DNA of 64,000 nucleotides from CACZQA01 sp050943615 (GTDB lineage: Bacteria; Actinomycetota; Coriobacteriia; Coriobacteriales; QAMH01): NCBI GenBank assembly GCA_050943615.1, contig JBMNPN010000003.1, forward strand, positions 1 through 64,000. The letters are read 5' to 3'. Every line of letters begins with the position of its first letter. Position 1 is the stretch's first letter. A program made the position numbers and the translations under genes. Positions 53,351 to 60,371 of the stretch are shown one piece after another. The notes below the pieces were generated by a model. The model had not been told where the DNA came from. It did no database searches and saw only the letters and a program-made list of their open reading frames with translations.

Positions 53351-55135
53351 ATGACCATCGACTTCATATCACTTGCCGTCATCGTCATCGCGGCGGTCAT
53401 CTGCCCCATCATCGCGCATCTCATACCCAACAAGCTCATCCCAGAGTCTGTCTTTCTGCTGGTTGCGGGCTGCATCCTCGGACCCAACTGCCTGGGACTC
53501 ATCCAAGTCGACGAGATCGTGAGCTTTCTTTCCGACCTCGGCCTCGCCTTCCTGTTCCTGCTCGCCGGCATGGAGATCAATCCCAAGACGCTCGTCGACC
53601 GACAGGGCAGGCGCGCACTCGTCACCTGGGCGGTTTCCATGGGCATCGCGCTTCTGGCGACGGCGTTCTCGCCGTTCATCAGCGAAGGCGGTCCACGGCT
53701 TGCCGTTGCCATCGCGCTGACGACGACCGCCTTTGGCACGCTCGTGCCCATCATGAAGGAGCGCGGGCTCAACGGAACCCCCGTGGGTGATGCCATCACC
53801 GCCTACGGCACCTGGGGCGAGCTTGCTCCCGTGCTCGCCATCGCCATCCTGCTCACGACGCGCGCCAAAATTGAGACGCTCATCATTATCTGCGTCTTCA
53901 TCGCGATTTGCGTGGTCATGGCAGTGGTCCCCGCGATTGCCAAGAAGGCGGGAAGCGGCCTATACCGGTTCTTGAGCGCCGATGCCAACCCGACCTACCA
54001 GACCATGATGCGCTTCACGATCATGATCCTGGTCGTGCTTGTCGCGTTCTCATCGCTCTTCGACCTCGACATCGTGCTCGGCGCCTTTGCCGCGGGCTTC
54101 GTCATGCGCTACATCATCCCCGAGGGCGATGAGAAGCTGGAAAGCAAGCTCAACGGTGCCGCCTACGGGTTCTTCATCCCGATCTTCTTCGTCGTCAGCG
54201 GCTCGAAGGTCAGCATCGCAGCCGTCGGCGCACGCCCCGCCATGCTCGTGCTGTTCATCCTGGGACTCATGCTCATCCGCGGTCTGCCCATCTTCGTGTC
54301 GCTGTACACGGACAAGAAGAGTGCGCTTTCCATCCACAACAAGTGGACCGTCGCGCTCTACTGCACGACGGCGTTGCCCTTAATCGTCGCCGTGACCTCG
54401 ATTGCAGTCTCTGCCGGCGCGATGACGCAGGACAACGCCTCCGTGCTGGTGGCCGCTGGCGCAATCACGGTCTTTCTGATGCCGCTTCTGGCGAGCCTCA
54501 CCTATCGCATCGCCGACGCCAAACCCGTCGAGGCCATCGAGGAGATCACCCACAACCCGCGCGATCTGGCCAAGATCATCCGCCAACATGTCATGCTCGA
54601 GCGCATGGTGTCCATCGAGCTCGCGCTCGGGCAGCTCGAGCGGCGCAAGCGCCATGTGACCCAAGAAGGCGAAAGCTGCGATATCGACGAGTACAAGGAA
54701 CTCGCGAAGCGAAAGCGCGCACTTGCCGCGACCCTCGACCACGTCAGAGCGGAACTGGGCTCCGAGCTCGGAGGGGAGAACGGCGAGCTCAGCGACGAGG
54801 ACCTCGACAAGGAAATCGAGCGCATCCGTGCCGCCCGGCGCGAGTACCTGAAAGGCGACGGGCATCATGGGCCGAACGACGAGCGCGTCTCTCAGATCAA
54901 CGATGCCCTCGCGCGGCGTGCCATCGCAGAGACGCGCAAGCAGCGTGCCGACTTCATGAAGAAGGCGGTGGCGAAGCGCGCCGAGGGCACGACGCAAAAG
55001 GTCTGGGTGCCTCCTTCTCAAGCGAACGGAACAGACGGAAACGGCGAGCAGAGTGAAGAGGGCCAAGCTCAGACGGAGGGCGCGGGCCCATCTGCACCAG
55101 AGGCTGATAAATCAGCATCGGATCGTCCTGAATAG
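53351..55135 (+). CDS. CPA2-family cation:proton antiporter (Kef/NhaS-like)
   Basis: A 594-residue protein with about 12 membrane helices (to about residue 395), the LAFLFLLAGMEINPKTL motif in the antiporter core and AFAAGFVMRYIIPEGD. A long hydrophilic C-terminus (about 400-594) is rich in coiled-coil Glu/Arg/Lys sequence and ends in a disordered Gly/Glu/Ala tail; no RCK/TrkA-N domain is visible. It starts 43 nt after the LuxR gene and may be cotranscribed. Ion specificity unknown. Confidence 0.88.
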   Translation: MTIDFISLAVIVIAAVICPIIAHLIPNKLIPESVFLLVAGCILGPNCLGLIQVDEIVSFLSDLGLAFLFLLAGMEINPKTLVDRQGRRALVTWAVSMGIALLATAFSPFISEGGPRLAVAIALTTTAFGTLVPIMKERGLNGTPVGDAITAYGTWGELAPVLAIAILLTTRAKIETLIIICVFIAICVVMAVVPAIAKKAGSGLYRFLSADANPTYQTMMRFTIMILVVLVAFSSLFDLDIVLGAFAAGFVMRYIIPEGDEKLESKLNGAAYGFFIPIFFVVSGSKVSIAAVGARPAMLVLFILGLMLIRGLPIFVSLYTDKKSALSIHNKWTVALYCTTALPLIVAVTSIAVSAGAMTQDNASVLVAAGAITVFLMPLLASLTYRIADAKPVEAIEEITHNPRDLAKIIRQHVMLERMVSIELALGQLERRKRHVTQEGESCDIDEYKELAKRKRALAATLDHVRAELGSELGGENGELSDEDLDKEIERIRAARREYLKGDGHHGPNDERVSQINDALARRAIAETRKQRADFMKKAVAKRAEGTTQKVWVPPSQANGTDGNGEQSEEGQAQTEGAGPSAPEADKSASDRPE

Positions 55136-55239
55136 CTTGTCGAGCGGGACAAGCTCCAATTACAGCTATGCGCTTTCTTGCCGGCTTGCGCGAGAGGCGA
55201 AGAGGTGACGAGCCACAGAGACGATGACGGTATCAGGTA

Positions 55240-55465
55240 GCGCTGTCTCAAGGAGAGCGCTCGACCACCTGAGGCACTTCGGCGCACGGCGCATCGAAAC
55301 CCTCCAAGTGGTCGACCACCAGGGCCCTCTCGGCGCAATATCCGCATCGAACCCCGGTACGTGGGCGGATTTTCGCACCGAATTGCATCGAAACCCTTTA
55401 TGTGGTCGACCACGAAAGCCACTTCGATGTTAGATGCGCCGAAAGCCGCTACGTGGTCGACTGGG
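55240..55465. repeat. Region D: palindromic elements of the region-C type, about 50 bp apart
   Basis: Perfect GTGGTCGACCAC cores at 55308-55319 and 55402-55413, a half-core at 55260-55268, a GTGGGCGG variant near 55361 and another half-core at 55453-55461. Outer arms are GCATCGAA on the left and TTCGATG or CTCGG on the right. Core centres are about 44-51 bp apart. The region lies between convergent antiporter and RhaD genes; no ORF is convincing from 55136 to 55551. Confidence 0.82.
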
Positions 55466-55551
55466 AGTCATCAATATTAGAAGGGCGAATCGTTGTTTGA
55501 GGAATCTCGAAGACGCAGTCTCTCGCTCTCGCATCGAGTCCAGCATGGACT

Positions 55552-56394
55552 CTATATCAGGCTATCGTCATCGAGATAGTCGAGGTTGGGCTCCACACCA
55601 TTGGCCTTGCAGATCTCGATGAGCTGAGCATCGCTGATAGTGTAGTTCGGCACCCCTCCACCACATGCCTGACGAGCGGCAAGATAATATCCCGCTGCCT
55701 TCTCGACCGCGTGCATCCTTCCGAACGCGGCATCGAAATCAGTCCCGCTCACGAACATGCCGTGCTGCGTCCAAACGACTGCATCATGGTGGTCCATCAG
55801 GCGCGCGGTTGCCTGTGCGATTTCAATCCCCCCGGGCACCATCCAGGGAACAACGCCCACGCCCTGCGGAAAGAAGAGCACCGATTCGGTCATGAGCTTC
55901 CAGAGCGCACGGGTCCACACGCGTGCCTGCGGGGGCAGCAGCGTCGACATGACGATGACGTTGGGGCAGTGCGCATGGTAGATGACCCGATCGGCACCGT
56001 CGGTCGCCGAAACGCGGACGCTGTGGTTCATGAGATGCGTGGGAAGCTCGCTCGTCGGCCTGCCACCATCGACAAGTCCCCAGACCAAACGCCATGCAGC
56101 GCCCTTTTCATCGATCTCGACGATGCCGACGGATTCCTCTGGATAGAGCGGCACGTTCTTCATGAGCTTGCCGGCACCAGTTACCAGAAAACACGAGCCT
56201 GCGAGGTTCTCGACAGAGAACCCGAGCTCGTGCCAGTCATCTTCGTCCGAAAAATCACCTGCGCACGTGGCAAGGTCCGCTTCGCGCAAGCGATAGGAAA
56301 GATTTCCCGCATTGGCCTCGTGCCAACCCTGGGCAAAGCCATCCTCGCACAGGCGCGAAAACCGCGCAAAACAATCCGAATCAAGAACGGACAT
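55552..56394 (-). CDS. rhaD: Class II aldolase, rhamnulose-1-phosphate aldolase-like
   Basis: A 280-residue zinc-dependent class II aldolase. The motifs AGNLSYRL, LVTGAGKLMKN, the zinc ligands in IYHAHCPN and VWTQHGMFVSG, and the C-terminal AEKAAGYYLAAR-type segment match RhaD, which splits rhamnulose-1-P to DHAP and lactaldehyde. No rhamnose isomerase or kinase is near, so it may serve another sugar phosphate. The ATG at 56392-56394 has AGGAG 9 nt upstream. It starts 11 nt after asd, probably in the same transcript. Confidence 0.88.
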   Translation of the reverse strand: MSVLDSDCFARFSRLCEDGFAQGWHEANAGNLSYRLREADLATCAGDFSDEDDWHELGFSVENLAGSCFLVTGAGKLMKNVPLYPEESVGIVEIDEKGAAWRLVWGLVDGGRPTSELPTHLMNHSVRVSATDGADRVIYHAHCPNVIVMSTLLPPQARVWTRALWKLMTESVLFFPQGVGVVPWMVPGGIEIAQATARLMDHHDAVVWTQHGMFVSGTDFDAAFGRMHAVEKAAGYYLAARQACGGGVPNYTISDAQLIEICKANGVEPNLDYLDDDSLI

Positions 56395-56405
56395 GTCTCT
56401 AGCTC

Positions 56406-57434
56406 CTACTTGCCGATTAGCGTCTCGGCAATCTGAACGGCATTGAGAGCGGCGCCTTTCCTGATCTGGTCCATGACGAGCCACAGGGCAAGGCCGTTCT
56501 CGACCGTGCGATCGATGCGAACGCGGCCCACGTAGATGTCATCAGTGCCCTGCTTGAGAGCGGGCATCGGGTAGACGAGGTTCTTGCAGTCGTCTTCGAG
56601 CGTGACGCCGGGAGCCGCCGCCAGTACCTCTCTGGCATGATCGGGCGTGATGGGCTCGTTGAACTCGACATTGAGCGATTCCGCATGGCAGCGCAGCACG
56701 GGCACGCGCACGCAGGTCGGCGCGACCTGGATGCTCTCGTCGCCGAAGATCTTCTGGGTCTCGACGACCATCTTCCACTCTTCCTTGTAGTAGTCGTCCT
56801 CGACCGGCACATCGATGTGCGGGATGACGTTGAAGGCGATCTGGTCGCTGAAGGCCTCGATGGTGAGTTCCTCGTCGTTCAGAAACTGGCGCGTCTGGTT
56901 GTAGAGCTCGTTCATAGCCTTCATGCCCGCGCCGCTTGCCGCCTGGTACGTGCTCACGACGATGCGCTTGATGCCACCGGCCGCATCGGCGAGCGCCTTG
57001 AGCGGTACGACCATCTCGATGGTCGAGCAGTTGGGGTTGGCAATGACGCCGGAGTGCCAGGCGAGGTCGCCCGGGTTGACCTCGGGGACGACGAGCGGGA
57101 CGTCGGTGTCCTGCCGAAACGCGCTCGAGTTGTCGATCATGACGCAGCCGGCATCGACAACTGCCTGGCGAAACTGCTTAGATGTGGAGGCGCCAGCAGA
57201 GAAGAGCGCGATGTCGACGCCCTGGAAGCTGTCATCGGTCATCTCCTCGACCGTGAGCTCGCCGCCCTTGAAGGGAAGCTTCTTGCCAGCGGAGCGCGCA
57301 GACGCAAGCGCCTTGACCTTGGATGCCGGGAAGTCCCTCTGCTCGAGCACCTTGAGCATCTCGCGACCGACCACGCCGGTGGCGCCAGCGACGGCAACGA
57401 CGGGATTTGCGGGAATTTCCTTGTTCCAAGCCAT
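56406..57434 (-). CDS. asd: Aspartate-semialdehyde dehydrogenase
   Basis: A 342-residue enzyme reducing aspartyl phosphate for Lys, Thr, Met and diaminopimelate synthesis. The NADP site VVAVAGATGVVGREML, the catalytic Cys in GVIANPNCSTIEMV, and the KAMNELYNQTR and CVRVPVLRCHAE motifs are clear. The ATG at 57432-57434 is preferred. It is unlinked to lysC in this window. A large inverted repeat lies upstream (57576-57760). Confidence 0.97.
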   Translation of the reverse strand: MAWNKEIPANPVVAVAGATGVVGREMLKVLEQRDFPASKVKALASARSAGKKLPFKGGELTVEEMTDDSFQGVDIALFSAGASTSKQFRQAVVDAGCVMIDNSSAFRQDTDVPLVVPEVNPGDLAWHSGVIANPNCSTIEMVVPLKALADAAGGIKRIVVSTYQAASGAGMKAMNELYNQTRQFLNDEELTIEAFSDQIAFNVIPHIDVPVEDDYYKEEWKMVVETQKIFGDESIQVAPTCVRVPVLRCHAESLNVEFNEPITPDHAREVLAAAPGVTLEDDCKNLVYPMPALKQGTDDIYVGRVRIDRTVENGLALWLVMDQIRKGAALNAVQIAETLIGK

Positions 57435-57540
57435 GGCAGATGTCCTTTCGCACAGATACGAAAAAGTCGTGGACTCACAATACCACCGCAACGTCGGAAC
57501 TCGCACTTTGCCATACGCACCCGTTCACCAGCGCGCGCCA

Positions 57541-57760
57541 AACGGATGCCAGCGAGCAGGTGCCGCATCCGTTGCGCCCCCGAGGGGCGGCGGGGCTGCG
57601 GATGTGCTCAGCGCTCCGCTCCCGTTCGGGAGGGTCCCGCCCGCCGCTGCGGAACTCGCGCACTTCGTGCGCTCAAACAGTCCTCGCAAGGGCGCGGGCG
57701 GGACCCTCCCGAGCAGCTCCGCGAAATCGCCCATCCGCAGCCCCGCCGCCCCTCGGGGGC
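57541..57760. repeat. Nested inverted repeat, 29-bp outer and 19-bp inner arms
   Basis: Perfect outer arms at 57576-57604 and 57732-57760 (29 bp) and perfect inner arms at 57626-57644 and 57694-57712 (19 bp). A separate 9-bp hairpin AACGGATGC/GCATCCGTT (57541-57549 and 57565-57573) adjoins the left side. No ORF is convincing between 57435 and 57779. The size and perfect arms suggest a miniature mobile element or cruciform. Confidence 0.85.
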
Positions 57761-57779
57761 TTGCGAGCTCTCTAATAAG

Positions 57780-57971
57780 TCAGCTCGTCTTTCCGGAGCT
57801 CCTATCAGCAATTACTTTATATCGCATCTGGGGAAGCCGTGGAGCACCGCAGTTGGGGCAGCAATCGTCCGCATCGGTGAGTTCGGCGCCACATAGATAG
57901 CAATGCTTGTCATCACCCGGTTCAAATGGCAATTTGCACTTTCCGCACCTCGTACAGAACATGCAACCCAT
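57780..57971 (-). CDS. Small double zinc-ribbon protein
   Basis: A 63-residue protein with cysteine pairs CTRCGKC, CYLCGAEL and CCPNCGAPR, forming one or two zinc ribbons, and a short tail. Such proteins often mediate protein or nucleic-acid contacts; no specific role is recognisable. GGAGG lies about 10 nt before the ATG at 57969-57971. It sits beside the large inverted repeat. Confidence 0.75.
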   Translation of the reverse strand: MGCMFCTRCGKCKLPFEPGDDKHCYLCGAELTDADDCCPNCGAPRLPQMRYKVIADRSSGKTS

Positions 57972-58011
57972 GCTGCATCCGACCTCCCTCGCACTGCAAT
58001 AAAGCGCGCCT

Positions 58012-58044
58012 CAGCGCCCTGGAGTCCAAAGTCCCGGGGCGCTG
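58012..58044 (-). terminator. Probable terminator after the MFS gene
   Basis: An 8-bp stem CAGCGCCC/GGGCGCTG with a 17-nt loop lies between the MFS gene and the zinc-ribbon gene. On the minus strand a short TTTATT follows after nine bases, so termination would be imperfect. Confidence 0.45.
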
Positions 58045-58092
58045 ATGTTCATACCTGCGCACTTTCGACAGGCTCACATTAAGCGACAGACA

Positions 58093-59439
58093 CTATTGCG
58101 CCGCGGATTGCTGTTGCTGCAGGCGCTTTCTTGCCACGCCTCGACGCGGCATCGTGAAGGCAATTATCGCAGCAATTGCCATGGTGATGCCGACAATCAG
58201 GAAGGAGTTGCCAACAATGCCCGTAGCATCGATTACCACGCCTGCAAGCCACGGACCTAGATAGCGACCGACGATATTGATCGTGCCAACAACGCCGGTG
58301 CCCGTCGCCCGAATATCGTCATCATAGTATTCGCCTGCGCAGGTCATGATGACCGTGATGACACCCGTACACGCGGTATTGGCAGCAACGAAGAAGTACA
58401 GGATGCCGAGATTCATCTCCACGCCCGAGGTTAGATAGAAGTAGTAGCCGAATCCGAAAATCGCGTTGAGAGCTACCATGAAGGCAATCAGGCTCTTGCG
58501 CTCCACGCGGTCGGAGATCTGTCCCAAGATGAGCTCGGTAATGATGCAGCACACGCCGGCAATCGAGATGGAAAGCGAGGCCTGAGCTAGATCGAACCCG
58601 ACTGCCTGCACGCTGGCGACATAATACTGGGTCGCAGCCATGTAGCCGATTTGATAGATGATGTAGAAAATGCCGAAATGCCAGGTAATGGGCATCTTGA
58701 GCACGCGCTTGATTGCGCTCTGGCCGTTGCCCTTTGCAGGCTCGTCACCCTTCTCGGCAGCAATCGTCGGCTCAGGAGCGGCTTGCACTCCATCGGGAGC
58801 ACCGTACGGCGCAAGACCAAGTTCCTCGGGTCCCTCTCGGAAAGTCAGCATAATGAGAAGCGCGATAAGCGCGTAGATGACACCGAAAACGATGTAGGAC
58901 ATGGCCCAGCCAAAACTCGCGATAATCATCGGCGCGACAATGCCGAGTACTAGCGCTGAAAAGTTAGCGCCAGGGGTGATGAGCGACATGCCGAAGCCAC
59001 GCTTGTGCGGGGCAAACCAGCGGGAAACGATCTTCGGCAGAATCGCCATGAGCAGGCCAGCAGTGCCACAACCGCAGATTGCCCAGGTGACGACCGCCGG
59101 ACCAAGACCGAGCGGTGCGAACAGACCGAAAAGAATAGCGCCTACTGCAGCAAGACCGCAGGCAGAGGTGATAGCCTTGCGAGTGCCAATCTTATCGGCG
59201 AGCATACCCCAGGCAAAGGAAAGGCCCGAGTAGAAAATCATGTAAACCGAAGTGATGAGCCCAACTTCAGCATAGCTCACTCCGAGGGACTGGCGGATGG
59301 ATTCGAGCGAAATCGCTGGTAGGCGCTGAGCGCTCAATACGATGAACTGGGTCAGAAAACCACCAAGGCAGATGATAAAAGCATAGTGAAAACCATGCTT
59401 TTTCTTTTGCGGAGATACGTCTTCTACCGTTTGCAACAT
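58093..59439 (-). CDS. MFS transporter of the Mo-enzyme locus
   Basis: A 448-residue major facilitator protein with 12 helices in two halves joined by a hydrophilic loop (about 205-245). The MFS motif A-like GMLADKIGTRKAI follows helix 2, and GQISDRVERKSLI is its counterpart after helix 8. It is the last gene of the locus encoding a Mo oxidoreductase, so it probably imports or exchanges that enzyme's substrate. MFS genes in this position accompany catechol dehydroxylases and similar enzymes in gut Eggerthellaceae. Substrate not determinable from sequence. Confidence 0.9.
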   Translation of the reverse strand: MLQTVEDVSPQKKKHGFHYAFIICLGGFLTQFIVLSAQRLPAISLESIRQSLGVSYAEVGLITSVYMIFYSGLSFAWGMLADKIGTRKAITSACGLAAVGAILFGLFAPLGLGPAVVTWAICGCGTAGLLMAILPKIVSRWFAPHKRGFGMSLITPGANFSALVLGIVAPMIIASFGWAMSYIVFGVIYALIALLIMLTFREGPEELGLAPYGAPDGVQAAPEPTIAAEKGDEPAKGNGQSAIKRVLKMPITWHFGIFYIIYQIGYMAATQYYVASVQAVGFDLAQASLSISIAGVCCIITELILGQISDRVERKSLIAFMVALNAIFGFGYYFYLTSGVEMNLGILYFFVAANTACTGVITVIMTCAGEYYDDDIRATGTGVVGTINIVGRYLGPWLAGVVIDATGIVGNSFLIVGITMAIAAIIAFTMPRRGVARKRLQQQQSAAQ

Positions 59440-59546
59440 GGGTGTTCCTCCTTATTTCTAATGATTTTTCGAACTTGAGAAATTGCTAGCTATCCTCGTG
59501 CCCAATAGACACGAGGCCCAAGCCAGCAGAGATTCCGACGGTGCTC

Positions 59547-59999
59547 TCAGACCATGCGCTTGACCAAGCGCAGCAACCTCTCTCGCCGTTGCTCGTTGCG
59601 TTCGAGCTCGTTGTGCTTCTTCTTGGCAAGTGCATCGGCATTGAATTGAGCTCGTGCCCGTGCCGCTTCTTCGCTCTGCTCGAGCTCTGCGGCAGCGCGC
59701 AAGCGTCCCTCATCACTGATGAGCTTTTCTGCACGATGTTTGTGCTCTATCGGAACATAGATATCTACGCCATAGTTCTTGTCCTTGCTTTGCGGGAGTG
59801 CAAGGCAGGCAACCGGATGATTCATCTTTAGCGTTCCAAGGTCCTTGCCGAAAAGAGGAATGCCCGCTTCCCTGAACAGGTAGGCCATGCCGTCGTACTG
59901 CCATTTCATCTTGAAATTTGTCAGGTATGTCCATGTCATTTGCTCGAACTGTTCAAGATCAACGACGGTTGTCCAGCCTTTCTTTTGCTGGGGAAGCAT
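59547..59999 (-). CDS. DUF2007-like small protein in the Mo-enzyme operon
   Basis: A 150-residue soluble protein. Its first 95 residues fit a small ferredoxin-like alpha/beta fold of the DUF2007 (putative signal-transducing) kind: FKMKWQYDGMAYLFREAGIPLFG, then YGVDIYVPIEHKHRAEKLI. The rest is a charged helix (AAAELEQSEEAARARAQ to the C-terminus) ending in basic residues. The ATG at 59997-59999 has AGAGGAAA upstream. It lies 29 nt after the ferredoxin gene. The DUF2007 match is my fold-level judgement, not a confirmed hit. Confidence 0.6.
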   Translation of the reverse strand: MLPQQKKGWTTVVDLEQFEQMTWTYLTNFKMKWQYDGMAYLFREAGIPLFGKDLGTLKMNHPVACLALPQSKDKNYGVDIYVPIEHKHRAEKLISDEGRLRAAAELEQSEEAARARAQFNADALAKKKHNELERNEQRRERLLRLVKRMV

Positions 60000-60028
60000 G
60001 GCATTTCCTCTCTTCGCATTTGAAGGTA

Positions 60029-60361
60029 TTACGGCATAAAGCAGGTGACCTTCGAAGCGCCCAGCTCGACCATCCGCTTTCCGAGCTCGTCGACGGGGAG
60101 AATCTCAATCACCTTTGCCAGGCAGTGCATTTCACATGGAGCGACCTTGCCGGCCTCGCGTCTACCTGCACATAAATCGCAAAGCCGGGAGGGAACAGGG
60201 ACGTAGTCCCACTCCCACTGCCCTCCAAGCTTTTTGGGACCGATCTGCTGAACCTGGATTCCCCATTCATCAGCAGGTAGTCCCTTTTCCTTGAGACAGG
60301 AGACCTCACAAGTTTCGCAGCCTGTGCACAGGCCATAGTTGATGAGCATTCCGTATTCCAT
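60029..60361 (-). CDS. Ferredoxin-like iron-sulfur subunit of the Mo enzyme
   Basis: A 110-residue protein with cysteines LCTGCETCEVSC (C-x2-C-x2-C-x3-C), CDLCAGRREAGKVAPCEMHC (C-x2-C-x11-C-x3-C) and one near the C-terminus, so two cubane clusters are likely. This is the electron-transfer subunit type paired with DMSO-reductase-family catalytic subunits. The ATG at 60359-60361 has AGGAGG 6 nt upstream; a longer frame is rejected. It starts 10 nt after the catalytic subunit gene. No signal peptide, so it is cytoplasmic. Confidence 0.9.
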   Translation of the reverse strand: MEYGMLINYGLCTGCETCEVSCLKEKGLPADEWGIQVQQIGPKKLGGQWEWDYVPVPSRLCDLCAGRREAGKVAPCEMHCLAKVIEILPVDELGKRMVELGASKVTCFMP

Positions 60362-60371
60362 GACTTCCCTC

